Source: CAWDVK01 sp963805715 | GTDB lineage: Bacteria > Actinomycetota > Actinomycetes > Streptosporangiales > Streptosporangiaceae | Direction of reading: 5' to 3' | DNA: 64,000 nucleotides | NCBI GenBank assembly: GCA_963805715.1 | Contig: CAWDVK010000004.1 | Span: 426,345 to 490,344, forward strand | Shown here: piece after piece, positions 41,580 through 50,287 of the stretch | How the letters are laid out: every line of letters begins with the position of its first letter | Position numbering within the stretch: the stretch's first letter is position 1 | The notes under the pieces: generated by a model | Seen by the model: only the letters and a program-made list of their open reading frames with translations | What the model was told of the DNA's origin: nothing | Databases searched by the model: none | Translations under genes and position numbers: made by a program

Positions 41580-42086
41580 ATGCGGCGACCCGATCAGCCC
41601 GAGCGCGGGCTGTTACCTGAAGCGGATCGTACCTGGCAGCCCGGCGTCATGGCCGAGCTCAGGCGGCGCCTTGAGGGGCTGCCGGACAGTCACCCGTCGG
41701 CCGGCTCCCCGTCGGCCGGCGCGGCGGAGGCGGGCCGCGCGGATCGGGACGCCCCGGCGAGCGCGGAGCCGGGCGAGGAGGCAGGCTCTGCTGACGGCGA
41801 CGGCGGACCGGCCGCTGATGCCGGGGACCAGCCGCAGCCCGGTGAGGCGGCTCCGGCGGACGCCGGCGACCGCCCGGCCGCCGGTCCGTTCGCTGACCGC
41901 CGCGCGTCTGGCCCGGACGGCTCCTCCGGGCTGCCCGGCGGAGATCCCCGGGGCCCGGGGCATGACCCGCTGCTGCCCTACGGCCCGCTGGCCAGCAGCC
42001 GTGGCGGTTACCGGCCCTGGTTCACCGACGGCGGGGTCCCGGCGCCGTGGTTCGCCGCGGAAGTCAGGGAAGATCAGGACGACTGA
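41580..42086 (+). CDS. Hypothetical low-complexity protein
   Basis: The 168-residue product starts MRRPDQPERGLLPEADRTWQPGVMAELRRRLEGL. It continues with about 90 Ala/Gly/Asp/Pro-rich residues and ends with a more structured YGPLASSRGGYRPWFTDGGVPAPWFAAEV. No domain is recognised, and no signal or membrane segment is present. The aromatic C terminus argues for a real gene. It overlaps the convergent FHA gene by 23 bases. Confidence 0.55.
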   Translation: MRRPDQPERGLLPEADRTWQPGVMAELRRRLEGLPDSHPSAGSPSAGAAEAGRADRDAPASAEPGEEAGSADGDGGPAADAGDQPQPGEAAPADAGDRPAAGPFADRRASGPDGSSGLPGGDPRGPGHDPLLPYGPLASSRGGYRPWFTDGGVPAPWFAAEVREDQDD

Positions 42087-42591
42087 GGCTGGCCGGGTCG
42101 GGTTCCTGCCGGGGCAGCAGTACCTCGGCTGACACGTCGGCGGCCAGCCGGACCACGTCCCCGTCCGCCAGCCTGACGGCGGTTCCCGGCAGTACCCGGT
42201 CGCCGTTGACGAAGGTGCCGTTGGTCGAGTGCTCGTCCCGGATCGTCGCATGCCCGGCATCGTCGACCTTGACGGTGGCGTGCCGCCGGGAGACGTTCTC
42301 ATAGCCGGCGAACGCGGCTGCTACCAGCGACTCGGCCGGGTCGCGCCCGAGCAGCAGCGAGGTGCCGGCCGGCACCTCGACGTTGCCCGTCGGGAAGGCG
42401 AGCCGCAGCACCGTCGGCGAGATCATCCGGGGCTTCTCGTCGCGCCGCAGGTACTCCTGCATGATCGTGTCCGGGGCCGGCTGGTCATCGTCCCAGGAGG
42501 TGCCGCGCGGCAGGTTGGCTCCGCAGGTAAAGCAGATGAGGTCGCCCGGCTTCACCTCGGCTGCGCAGGCGGGGCAGGTCAGTGTCGCCAT
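42064..42591 (-). CDS. FHA-domain protein with N-terminal zinc ribbon
   Basis: The 175-residue cytosolic protein begins with two Cys pairs (LTCPACAAEV and LICFTCGANL), a small zinc ribbon. From about residue 60 there is an FHA domain: LLLGRDPAESLVAAAFAGYENVSRRHATVKVDD and STNGTFVNGDRVLPGTAVRLADGDVVRL. It holds the phosphothreonine-binding Arg, Ser and Asn. It would bind phosphorylated partners of Ser/Thr kinases. GGAGG stands five bases before the ATG. Confidence 0.9.
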   Translation of the reverse strand: MATLTCPACAAEVKPGDLICFTCGANLPRGTSWDDDQPAPDTIMQEYLRRDEKPRMISPTVLRLAFPTGNVEVPAGTSLLLGRDPAESLVAAAFAGYENVSRRHATVKVDDAGHATIRDEHSTNGTFVNGDRVLPGTAVRLADGDVVRLAADVSAEVLLPRQEPDPASLSRPDLP

Positions 42592-42759
42592 CACGTCCTC
42601 CAGCGGACCGAAGTTTCCCGGCCAGGCCGGCGGGTGCCTGCCGTGACCGCTCGCACGAGAGAGTAACGCGCGAGGCTGCCCTTGTGGTTTCAGGGGGGCG
42701 CCCCTGCCGCCCGTATCGGCGTACCCAGTCCAGCGGGGCGGCCCGGTAACATCGCAGGC

Positions 42760-43947
42760 ATGGTCAGCTTCACGCTCAATGACGAGCAGGAGGCGCTCCG
42801 CGGCACTGTCGGGGAGTTCGCCCGTGAGGTCGTAGCGCCGGTGATCGCGGGGTACTACGAGCGGGGTGAGTTTCCGTACGAGATCGTCGCGAAAATGGGC
42901 AAGCTCGGGCTCTTCGGGTTGCCGTTCCCCGAGGAGTATGGCGGCATGGGCGGGGACTACTTCGCGTTCTGCATCGCCCTGCACGAGCTGGCCAGGGTTG
43001 ATTCGTCGGTCGCCATCACCCTGGAAGCGGCCGTCGGCCTCGGCGCGATGCCGATCTACCGGTTCGGCTCAGCGGGGCAGCGCGCGCACTGGCTGCCCGC
43101 CCTGTGCCAGGGCGAGCGGCTGGCCGCATTCGGCCTGACCGAGCCCGGCGGGGGCTCGGACATCCCCGGCGGGATGCGGACCACGGCGCGGCTCGAGGCA
43201 GGGGAGTGGGTGATCGACGGCTCCAAGGCGTTCATTACCAACGCGGGCACGGCCATCACCTCCGTGATCACGGCCCTGGCCATCACCGGGCGATCGGCCG
43301 GGCGCCAGGCCGGGCGGCCGGCCGCGCGGCCGGAGATTTCCGCGATCATGGTCCCGGCCGGCACGCCGGGCTTCTCGGTGGCGCCGGAGTACTCGAAGGT
43401 CGGCTGGTGCGCCTCCGACACCAGGGAACTGTCGTTCTCGTCCTGCCGGGTGCCGGAAGCGAACCTGCTGGGCGAGCCCGGCCGCGGCTACGCCCAGTTC
43501 CTGCAGACACTGGATGAGGGCAGGATCGCGATCGCCGCGCTGTCAGCAGGGCTCGCGCAGGGCTGCGTCGACGAGTGCCTGCGGTACGCGGGCGAGCGCT
43601 CCGCCTTCGGTCATCAGCTGGGGCACTATCAGGCCATCCAGTTCAAGATCGCGGATATGGAGGCCAGGGCACAGCTGGCCAGGCTGGCCTGGTATGACGC
43701 GGCCGCCCGGCTCGTGGCCGGGCAGCCGTTCAAGAAGGAGGCCGCGATCGCCAAGCTGACCGCGGCAAACGCGGCGATGGACAACGCGCGTGACGCGACC
43801 CAGATCTTCGGCGGCTACGGATTCGTGAACGATTACCCGGTCGCGCGGTTCTACCGCGACGCGAAGGTGCTGGAGATCGGCGAGGGAACCTCCGAGGTCC
43901 AGCGGATGGTCATTGCCCGTCAGCTCGGCCTGGACCAGGACCGGTAG
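42760..43947 (+). CDS. Acyl-CoA dehydrogenase
   Basis: The 395-residue flavoenzyme oxidises acyl-CoA at the alpha-beta carbons. Visible features are FGLPFPEEYGGMGGDYFAF, FGLTEPGGGSDIPG (FAD-binding), VIDGSKAFITNAGTA, ERSAFGHQLGHYQAIQFKIADM, IFGGYGFVNDYPVARFYRDAK and the catalytic Glu in EIGEGTSEVQRMVIAR. An insertion rich in Gly/Arg (GRSAGRQAGRPAARPE) interrupts the mid-domain loop. The ATG at 42760 fixes the common family beginning. Chain-length preference is unknown. Confidence 0.93.
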   Translation: MVSFTLNDEQEALRGTVGEFAREVVAPVIAGYYERGEFPYEIVAKMGKLGLFGLPFPEEYGGMGGDYFAFCIALHELARVDSSVAITLEAAVGLGAMPIYRFGSAGQRAHWLPALCQGERLAAFGLTEPGGGSDIPGGMRTTARLEAGEWVIDGSKAFITNAGTAITSVITALAITGRSAGRQAGRPAARPEISAIMVPAGTPGFSVAPEYSKVGWCASDTRELSFSSCRVPEANLLGEPGRGYAQFLQTLDEGRIAIAALSAGLAQGCVDECLRYAGERSAFGHQLGHYQAIQFKIADMEARAQLARLAWYDAAARLVAGQPFKKEAAIAKLTAANAAMDNARDATQIFGGYGFVNDYPVARFYRDAKVLEIGEGTSEVQRMVIARQLGLDQDR

Positions 43948-44037
43948 CAGGGCGTCGGCCGACAGCAGGGTGTCGCCGTCGGCGCCGGGGAGAGGGTCAT
44001 TCCGCCGTCGGCTGCGTTCCGGCCGCCCGCGAGCAGG

Positions 44038-45933
44038 TTACTGCTGAGCATCCGGCCCGGCGGCATGCCCCTGAGCGCTGTGGCGGCCAGCCGGCGGCCC
44101 TTCGGCGGTGACTCCGGCCGTCGTGCGCAATTTCGGTACATCCTCCATCAGGGCCACGGTGTACGGGTCGGCCGGGTGCTCCAGGACCTGCCGTACCGGG
44201 CCCTGCTCGACGACCGTGCCGTCGCGCAGCACCACCACGGACTGGGCAATGCTGCGGACCAGGGCCAGGTTGTGGGTGATGAACAGCATGGCGAGATGCC
44301 GCTCGCGCTGAATCCGCCGGAGCAGCTCCACGATGATGGCCTGCACGGAGACGTCCAGCGATGAGGTGACCTCGTCGCAGATCAGCAGGTCCGGCTCGGC
44401 CGCAAGCGCACGGGCGATGGCGACGCGCTGCCGCTCCCCGCCAGATAGCTGGTCCGGGTAGCGGGAGACGAAGTCAGGCCCGAGCGAGACATCGGCGAGC
44501 ACCGCGGCGACGCGCTCGGCTCGCTCCCGGAAGGGCAGGTCAAAGAACTGCTCCAGCGGCTGGGCAACGATCTGGCCCACCGTCTTGCGGGGATTGAGCG
44601 AGGTGTAGGGGTTCTGGAAGACGTACTGCACGCGCTGCAGCACGTCCGCGGGGCGCTTGCGCGCCGGCTGAGCCAGCGTGGCTCCCCGGAAGCTGATCGC
44701 CCCGGTCCAGTTGGCGTGCAGCCCGGAGATGCAGCGGGCGAGTGTCGTCTTGCCCGAGCCGGACTCCCCAACGACCGCGACGCACGACTCGGGCGGCACG
44801 TCGAGCCCGACATCGAACAGCACGGCCTTGTGACCGTAGCTGGCACGCAGGTCGCGCACCGACAGGACCGGCTCCGTGGCCGGGGCGGCCGGACGCGGCA
44901 CGGCGGCTCGCCGGATGCCCTGCGTGGTCCCGGCCTCGGTGGCGCGCAGGCACCGGACCATCTGGCCACCGATCATGACCGGCTCCGGCGTCTGCGACCT
45001 GCACTCCTCGGTGACCAGGCTGCAGCGGGCGGCGAACGTGCAGCCGGATCCCCGCCTGCCGGGCCGCGGCTGCTGACCCTCGATTCCGGTCAGCACCTCA
45101 GTGCGGTCCGGCGACGGGACCGCGCCGATCAGGCCGCGGGTGTAGGGATGCAGCGGCTCGCAGAACAGCCGGGCGGTCGGTCCCTGCTCGATGATTCGGC
45201 CCGCGTACATCACGGCCACGGTGTTGACCAGGCCGCTGACGACGGCCAGGTCATGGCTCACATAGACCGCCGCTACGCCGTAGGAGCGGGAGAGACTGCG
45301 GACGGTGTCGAGTACGTGGCGCTGGGTCGTCACGTCCAGGCCGGTCGTCGGCTCGTCCAGCACGATGAGTGAGGGCCTGCAGGCGAAGGCCATGGCCAGG
45401 CCGATGCGCTGCTGCTGGCCGCCGGAGAGCTGATGCGGATAGCGGCGCATCATCTCCGGCGTCGCATCGAGGCGTACCTCGCGCATGACCTCAGCAATGC
45501 GCGCGTCAGGATCTCCGACAACGCCTGGATGAACTCGCAGTGCCTCCCGGAGCTGGGTGCCCACCCGGAGCGCCGGGTTCAGCGACGATGACGGATCCTG
45601 GGGCACGTAGCTGACTCTCGCTCCGCGAACATCCCGCAGCTGTTTCGGACTGAGTCCCAGGATGTTTGCGCCGTCGAGGCGAACCTCGCCTGAGGTGATC
45701 ATCAGGCCACCACGTGCATGGCCGAGCAAGGCGAGCGCTACGGTGGTCTTGCCAGACCCTGACTCCCCAACGAGACCGAGCAGTTCTCCTGCCTGCACCG
45801 AGAACGAGACCTCGCTCACCACGTCAGGTCCCGACCTGCCGAGACGTACCTCGAGGCCGTTTACATCGAGTCGCGGGCGTACAGGCAGCCGGGAGGATGC
45901 GGCTAGCGCGCCGACTGCCGATTCGTGTCTCAC
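44038..45933 (-). CDS. Fused Dpp/Opp-type ABC transporter ATPase (two ATPase domains)
   Basis: The 631-residue protein joins two ATPases usually encoded separately (DppD and DppF). Each has Walker A GESGSGKTT, a Q-loop, a signature (LSGGQQQR and LSGGERQR) and Walker B (LIVLDEP and LLICDEV). The linker near residue 280-320 has the oligopeptide-type Cys-rich CTFAARCSLVTEECRSQTPEP, a possible Fe-S or metal site. It energises uptake through the permeases encoded just upstream. The start overlaps the DppC-like stop by four bases. It lies in the less GC-rich island. Confidence 0.93.
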   Translation of the reverse strand: MRHESAVGALAASSRLPVRPRLDVNGLEVRLGRSGPDVVSEVSFSVQAGELLGLVGESGSGKTTVALALLGHARGGLMITSGEVRLDGANILGLSPKQLRDVRGARVSYVPQDPSSSLNPALRVGTQLREALRVHPGVVGDPDARIAEVMREVRLDATPEMMRRYPHQLSGGQQQRIGLAMAFACRPSLIVLDEPTTGLDVTTQRHVLDTVRSLSRSYGVAAVYVSHDLAVVSGLVNTVAVMYAGRIIEQGPTARLFCEPLHPYTRGLIGAVPSPDRTEVLTGIEGQQPRPGRRGSGCTFAARCSLVTEECRSQTPEPVMIGGQMVRCLRATEAGTTQGIRRAAVPRPAAPATEPVLSVRDLRASYGHKAVLFDVGLDVPPESCVAVVGESGSGKTTLARCISGLHANWTGAISFRGATLAQPARKRPADVLQRVQYVFQNPYTSLNPRKTVGQIVAQPLEQFFDLPFRERAERVAAVLADVSLGPDFVSRYPDQLSGGERQRVAIARALAAEPDLLICDEVTSSLDVSVQAIIVELLRRIQRERHLAMLFITHNLALVRSIAQSVVVLRDGTVVEQGPVRQVLEHPADPYTVALMEDVPKLRTTAGVTAEGPPAGRHSAQGHAAGPDAQQ

Positions 45934-46874
45934 TGGGCCTCCGACTGGCCGAGGCGGGAGATTAGCGCGGATTCCTCCGGCCGGCGATCGACTCCTATGG
46001 CCACCCGGGCGATTGCGTCGGTGAACGTGTTGGTTCCGATCGTAAGGAGGCCGATGAGCGCGGCGGGAATGATCACGGCCCAGGGATTCAGTGAAAGGCC
46101 CACCTGGTTCTCGTTGATCATGATTCCCCAGCTCGGTGCGGGGGGCGGCTGGCCGAAGCCGAGGAAGGAAAGCCCGGCCATGATGACGATCGAATAGGTA
46201 AGCCTAAGCCCTGCCTCGACCATGAGCGGGCTGACTAGGTTGGGGAGGATCTCCTTTAGCATGACCTTGGCCGGTGGCATTCCCTGCAGTTCGACGACCT
46301 TGATATAGTCGCGCTCGGAAATGTCGAGGGTGGCTGACCGCAGCACCCGGGCGACCTGCGGCGCATGCGATATGCCTACAGCGATCACTATTAGCCATAG
46401 CTTTGGGCCGATGATGCTCAGCAGCAAGAGGGCGAACACGATCTGGGGAAACGCTAGGACGACGTCGACGGTCCGCATGATGACTCCGTCGGACCGACCA
46501 CGGAAGTACGCAGCCGATATGCCTGCTGCCGCGCCGCCCGCGAGCCCGATTGCTGTAGCGGCGATGGCCATGACCAGCATGAGCCAGCCGCCGTTCAGGA
46601 CCCTGGACAGCACGTCTCGGCCCAGGAAGTCGCTGCCCAGCAGATGCTGGGCTGAGGGTTTGGCGAACTCGACCGTCATGAGCTGGGTAGGCGAGTACGG
46701 TGCAATGAGCGGGCCGACCGCCGCTATGAGTACTACGACCGACGTTAGCGTCAGCCCGATGGCTCCTCGCGGCGTGCGGATGGCAGCGGACAGCGCTGAC
46801 GCCCACTGGCGTCGGCGCAGGCCTTCTGTCGCGGATCTGGCAGCGGATGAGTTGGCGGGAGCGTTGACGGCCAT
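45930..46874 (-). CDS. ABC transporter permease, DppC-like
   Basis: The 314-residue membrane protein has the N-terminal OppC-type cap (HLLGSDFLGRDVLSRVLNGG), about six helices and the EAA loop VVELQGMPPAKVMLKEILPNLVSPL that contacts the ATPase. GLSFLGFGQPPPAPSWGIMI is diagnostic for this family. It forms a heterodimer with the DppB-like permease, whose gene ends three bases upstream. The ATG at 46874 has TTGCGA context but no strong ribosome site; coupling to dppB translation is likely. Confidence 0.93.
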   Translation of the reverse strand: MAVNAPANSSAARSATEGLRRRQWASALSAAIRTPRGAIGLTLTSVVVLIAAVGPLIAPYSPTQLMTVEFAKPSAQHLLGSDFLGRDVLSRVLNGGWLMLVMAIAATAIGLAGGAAAGISAAYFRGRSDGVIMRTVDVVLAFPQIVFALLLLSIIGPKLWLIVIAVGISHAPQVARVLRSATLDISERDYIKVVELQGMPPAKVMLKEILPNLVSPLMVEAGLRLTYSIVIMAGLSFLGFGQPPPAPSWGIMINENQVGLSLNPWAVIIPAALIGLLTIGTNTFTDAIARVAIGVDRRPEESALISRLGQSEAQ

Positions 46875-46876
46875 AA

Positions 46877-47917
46877 CTATCTTGCGATTCTCCGCCGAGG
46901 GGTGGCCAGCAAGGCGACCACGTCAGCCAGGATGTTCACGAATACATAGAAGGCTGCGAGTATCACGACGACGAACTGGATCACAGGAATGTCGCGACCG
47001 TTGACCGCGTAGACGAGTTCCTGGCCTATGCCGGGAAAGTTGAATACGTATTCCACCACCACGATCCCGCCGGCGAGGTACAAGAAGCCAAGGCCGATGA
47101 CCTGGATGGTCGGCGCTATGGCGTTCGGCAGAGCGTGCACGAGCACGATTCGCCGCTCGGGCACTCCCTTAAGCCGCGCCATCTCCACGTAGTCAGACCC
47201 GAGGGCCTCGATCATCGACGCCCGCATCATACGCATGGTGTACGGGACGATGACGATGACGAGCGTAGCGCTCGGCAGGATGAGCAATTGCGGGCTGTTC
47301 CAGGGATAAGTGTCGGGGGGGAGCAGCGAGACAGCTGGCAGCACATGCCAGATGGTGGTCGAGAGCAGGATGATGAGGCCAACCGCGACGACGAACTCGG
47401 GCAATGAAGTCACCGCTAGCGCGATGACAGAGCTGGCGTGATCGAGTTTCCCGTCCTTGCGCAAGGCAGCGGCGGCACCGAGCGCGACGCCGAGCAGCGA
47501 GCCGATCACTCCGGCGACCAGCACCAGAGCGGCAGAATCGACCAGGCGTGGCTCAACCAGGCTCCAGACCGGCTGATGGTTGAGCAGAGAACGGCCTAGG
47601 TGACCGGTGAACAGTCCGGAGAGCCAGGTCCAGTACTGGCCAACCGCCGGACGATTGAGGTGCAGCTGAAGCTCAAGAGCGTGCAGACGCCTAGGACTGG
47701 TGTCGTTTCTGCCCAGGATGGCTTCCGCTGCGTTGCCCGGCAGTATCTCCGTCGCCACAAATATGACGACGGACACCAGGAACAGCGTGAGGACGCCTGA
47801 GGCGACTCTCCGCTGGACCAGCCGCAGGATGGGGTGAGCGTCGCGGCGGGCAGTCTCCCGGTGGACAGGCTCGTGGCTTGTGTCCACAAGCGCCTCACCC
47901 ACGGAACAACCTGGCAC
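46877..47917 (-). CDS. ABC transporter permease, DppB-like
   Basis: The 346-residue membrane protein has the OppB pattern: a first helix (GVLTLFLVSVVIFVATEILPGNAAEAILG), a large periplasmic loop (YWTWLSGLFTGHLGRSLLNHQPV), five more helices, the EAA loop MARLKGVPERRIVLVHALPNAIAPT and FNFPGIGQELVYAVNGRDIPVIQ near the end. It is the first gene of the transporter operon. The start is uncertain: GTG 47917 is used, but in-frame GTG codons follow closely and the polar leader of 28 residues is not conserved. Confidence 0.9.
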   Translation of the reverse strand: MPGCSVGEALVDTSHEPVHRETARRDAHPILRLVQRRVASGVLTLFLVSVVIFVATEILPGNAAEAILGRNDTSPRRLHALELQLHLNRPAVGQYWTWLSGLFTGHLGRSLLNHQPVWSLVEPRLVDSAALVLVAGVIGSLLGVALGAAAALRKDGKLDHASSVIALAVTSLPEFVVAVGLIILLSTTIWHVLPAVSLLPPDTYPWNSPQLLILPSATLVIVIVPYTMRMMRASMIEALGSDYVEMARLKGVPERRIVLVHALPNAIAPTIQVIGLGFLYLAGGIVVVEYVFNFPGIGQELVYAVNGRDIPVIQFVVVILAAFYVFVNILADVVALLATPRRRIAR

Positions 47918-48323
47918 ATGGGCCTGCCACGTTCGGCTTCTTCCCTTCAGCGGTTGACGGCCTGTCGGTGGATGTCCGATCCGGACTGGCCGCCAGCCTT
48001 GTCGTCGGCTGAAGGCAGAACCGGTGCCGACTGCCCGTTGCGATCGGGCGATGTCGTCACTACTGGGACGTCATCACAATATCTAACGTAACTGGCGGAT
48101 TGACGGGCAAGCAACAAGATCGCCTGCTTGTACCAGCCTGTTGACCTGGGTGTCATCGGCGGATCTTCCTGCCCGTGGCACGCTCGCCAGGGTCCACCAC
48201 CGCACCGCTGGTGGCCGGCGGACTGCACATGCTTGTTAACGGATAGTGATCGGCGAGCGCAGAGCGTCGAGCGCAGATTGACTCCGCTAGACAGCCGGCA
48301 CGGCCTCACCTACTCTCGCTGAC
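47918..48323. other. Divergent intergenic region between dppB-like and Rieske genes
   Basis: No gene that I can support. It must hold promoters for both directions. It is less GC-rich than the surroundings, especially around 48060-48095 (CAATATCTAACG). A minus-strand frame from 48309 lacks known similarity. Confidence 0.55.
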
Positions 48324-49511
48324 ATGGGCGATACAGGTGGAAATCGTGGTGCACCCATCGATTTGGCCGACCTGGCAAGTACCCTGCAGCCTTTCGGCCA
48401 GAGCAGGATGCTGCCCCGAGCCGCGTACGTCGACCCCGAAGTGTTCGCCTGGGAGCAGAGGGAGTTCTTTCGCTCCGGCTGGACCTGCGTCGGGTTCGGC
48501 TCAGAACTCGCACAACCGGGAGATCAGCGGGCGGAGCCGGTCGGCGAAGGCAGCGTCCTGCTCGTGCGTGGCGAGGACGGAACGCTCAGGGCGTTCGCCA
48601 ACACCTGCCGACACCGTGGTCACGAGTTGTTGCCCCATGGCGTAACCGCGCAGCGCCACTCCATAATCTGCCCTTACCACTCATGGACTTACGCCCTGTC
48701 CGGCGGCCTGCATTTCGCCTCCGGCCTTACCGGTAACGATGGATTTGATCAGTCCGGCTGGGGTCTGGTCGAGATCCCTGTGACGGAGTGGCACGGGCTG
48801 ATCTTCGTGAACCGCTCGCAGAATGCCGGATCCCTCGTCGAGTCCCTGCAGGCGCTAGACGACGCTGTCACTCCATACGAGCCGGAGCGGCTTGTGATCG
48901 CAGGGCGGCATGTTTACGACTCCGCCTCAAACTGGAAGGTGGTCAGCGAGAACTACCAAGAGTGCTACCACTGCCCTGCCATCCACCCTGAGCTGTGCCG
49001 GGTCAGCCCGCCCAGGAGCGGCGTGAATTTCCCCATGAGCGGTGCTTGGGTCGGCGGCTGGATGTACCTCCGCGAAGGCATGGAGACTATGTCGCTGGAC
49101 GGCGCCAGCCTTGGGAAGCCACTGCGCGGACTTGACGCGGACAGCCTGCGAACTGTGATCTACGCCAACATATTTCCCAACGTGCTGCTGAGCTTGCACC
49201 CCGATTACGTTATGACGCACCGACTGCTGCCGCTTGCCGTTGATCGAACCATGATCGAGTGCACCTGGGCCTTCCCCCCTGAGGCGCTGGATAGGCCCGG
49301 CTTTGACCCCGGATACGCGGTTGAGTTCTGGGACATCACTAACCGACAGGACTTCAACGCCTGCGAGTCGGTGCAACGCGGACTTAGCTCGGAGCACGCG
49401 ATGCCTGGGCCGCTCGCGCCGAGCGAAGACGGGGTGTACAACTTCGTCACGATGGTTGCGCGAGGATATCAGGGCAAGCCGGTCTGGAGCACGGCTGCTG
49501 CAGTCAGCTGA
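48324..49511 (+). CDS. Rieske non-haem iron oxygenase, alpha subunit (GbcA/CntA-like)
   Basis: The 395-residue protein has an N-terminal Rieske domain, with CRHRGH and CPYHSW supplying Cys2His2 for a 2Fe-2S cluster at about residues 93-120. A C-terminal mononuclear iron domain has NWKVVSENYQECYHCPAIHPEL (two His) and a third ligand Asp near NRQDFNACESVQRG. The ENYxECYHC form is typical of enzymes that N-demethylate quaternary amines (glycine betaine, stachydrine, carnitine). No reductase gene is nearby. It diverges from the Dpp-like transporter, so the substrate may be imported by it. Confidence 0.88.
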   Translation: MGDTGGNRGAPIDLADLASTLQPFGQSRMLPRAAYVDPEVFAWEQREFFRSGWTCVGFGSELAQPGDQRAEPVGEGSVLLVRGEDGTLRAFANTCRHRGHELLPHGVTAQRHSIICPYHSWTYALSGGLHFASGLTGNDGFDQSGWGLVEIPVTEWHGLIFVNRSQNAGSLVESLQALDDAVTPYEPERLVIAGRHVYDSASNWKVVSENYQECYHCPAIHPELCRVSPPRSGVNFPMSGAWVGGWMYLREGMETMSLDGASLGKPLRGLDADSLRTVIYANIFPNVLLSLHPDYVMTHRLLPLAVDRTMIECTWAFPPEALDRPGFDPGYAVEFWDITNRQDFNACESVQRGLSSEHAMPGPLAPSEDGVYNFVTMVARGYQGKPVWSTAAAVS

Positions 49512-49571
49512 CGTTCCACGACGAAGTGGGGGAGTGAGTCGGCAGGGCAGGCCAGCTGAGCGCCCCGCGGC

Positions 49572-49833
49572 CTGAACGGCGTCACGCTGGTTACCTATGA
49601 CGCCCACCGCGGGCTCACGCCGTCCGTCCGGACCTACTGGCCTTGAGCAGCTTCCCCAAAGAGATCTGGCGGCAGTTCTGGCCCAAAACGCCTCAGGAAC
49701 TGCTCAACGGGGAGATCCGCCGCTACCGGCTGTCGGCATCTAGCCAGACCGCAACTCCCTGATCCGGTTCGTCAGCGCCCTCCTGGCCTAGCAGCACGGG
49801 GAATGGGGCCGGAGGCCGCCGCTAGCTCGGCGC
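49572..49833 (+). pseudogene. Remnant of an IS256-family transposase
   Basis: Three frames in succession resemble Mutator-type transposases. LNGVTLVTYDAHRGL is near 49572. SSFPKEIWRQFWPKTPQELLNGEIRR is near 49646, and DRNSLIRFVSALLA, stop, QHGEWG is near 49750. In intact elements these lie in one frame, with about 70 residues between the first two, so there are deletions, frameshifts and a stop. No ends are recognisable. Confidence 0.75.
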
Positions 49834-50156
49834 CCTGGTCCGGTCCCGCCTCGCCAGCTGCGACTCATCCGCGGAGGTGCATCACACCAGCGACCTGCCA
49901 GCACTCAGCGCCTGACCCCAAGAAGGATCACGCGTCAGCCCATGCGCCACGCCAAGGGTTTGACCGGCCGACCTGAGCCTCCGCCCGGTGGTACGAGGCA
50001 GAGCCGAGCAGGTGCGGCCGGGGGGTCTAGCGCCATCCGCGACGAGTTGCCCTCATGGCAGAGTGTCTGGGTTGATGGTACCAAGCTGGGACAAAAAGCG
50101 ACGTGATGAACCTTTTAGGTCTGGCTGGCGCGTGCGTACGGCTTGTGAGACTATGA

Positions 50157-50176
50157 CGTTTGCTCTGAACCAAACG
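50157..50176. promoter_or_regulatory. Inverted repeat CGTTTG-N8-CAAACG
   Basis: The two six-base arms are perfect complements with an eight-base spacer. It lies 112 bases before the binding-protein gene and could be a regulator site. Confidence 0.4.
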
Positions 50177-50180
50177 CCCA

Positions 50181-50212
50181 GTCTCAGGTGGGATGCCGTC
50201 TCAGCCTGAGAC
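50181..50212 (+). promoter_or_regulatory. GTCTCAG repeats and palindrome in the leader
   Basis: GTCTCAG occurs at 50181 and 50198, and CTGAGAC at 50206. The second and third make a 15-bp palindrome. The first and third could pair instead to make a larger hairpin, so alternative structures are possible in the leader RNA. The start codon is 75 bases downstream. Confidence 0.35.
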
Positions 50213-50287
50213 TTTCCCTTGGGTAGGAAGCTGTCCCTGGCACGTCGGGGCCAGGGACATGCTGCCGCGTCAGTGGAGGTAAATTCT

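Larger units (their letters stand above)
49834..50287. other. Upstream region of the solute-binding protein gene
   Basis: No gene. It contains two inverted-repeat elements at 50157 and 50181, listed separately, and the ribosome site TGGAGG eight bases before the GTG start at 50288. The first half is probably more IS-derived debris. Confidence 0.55.

Noticed and set aside
47947..48309. Minus-strand frame in the dppB/Rieske gap
   Set aside because: No similarity or convincing start; the internal ATG near 48155 has only a weak AGGAAG motif at long spacing.
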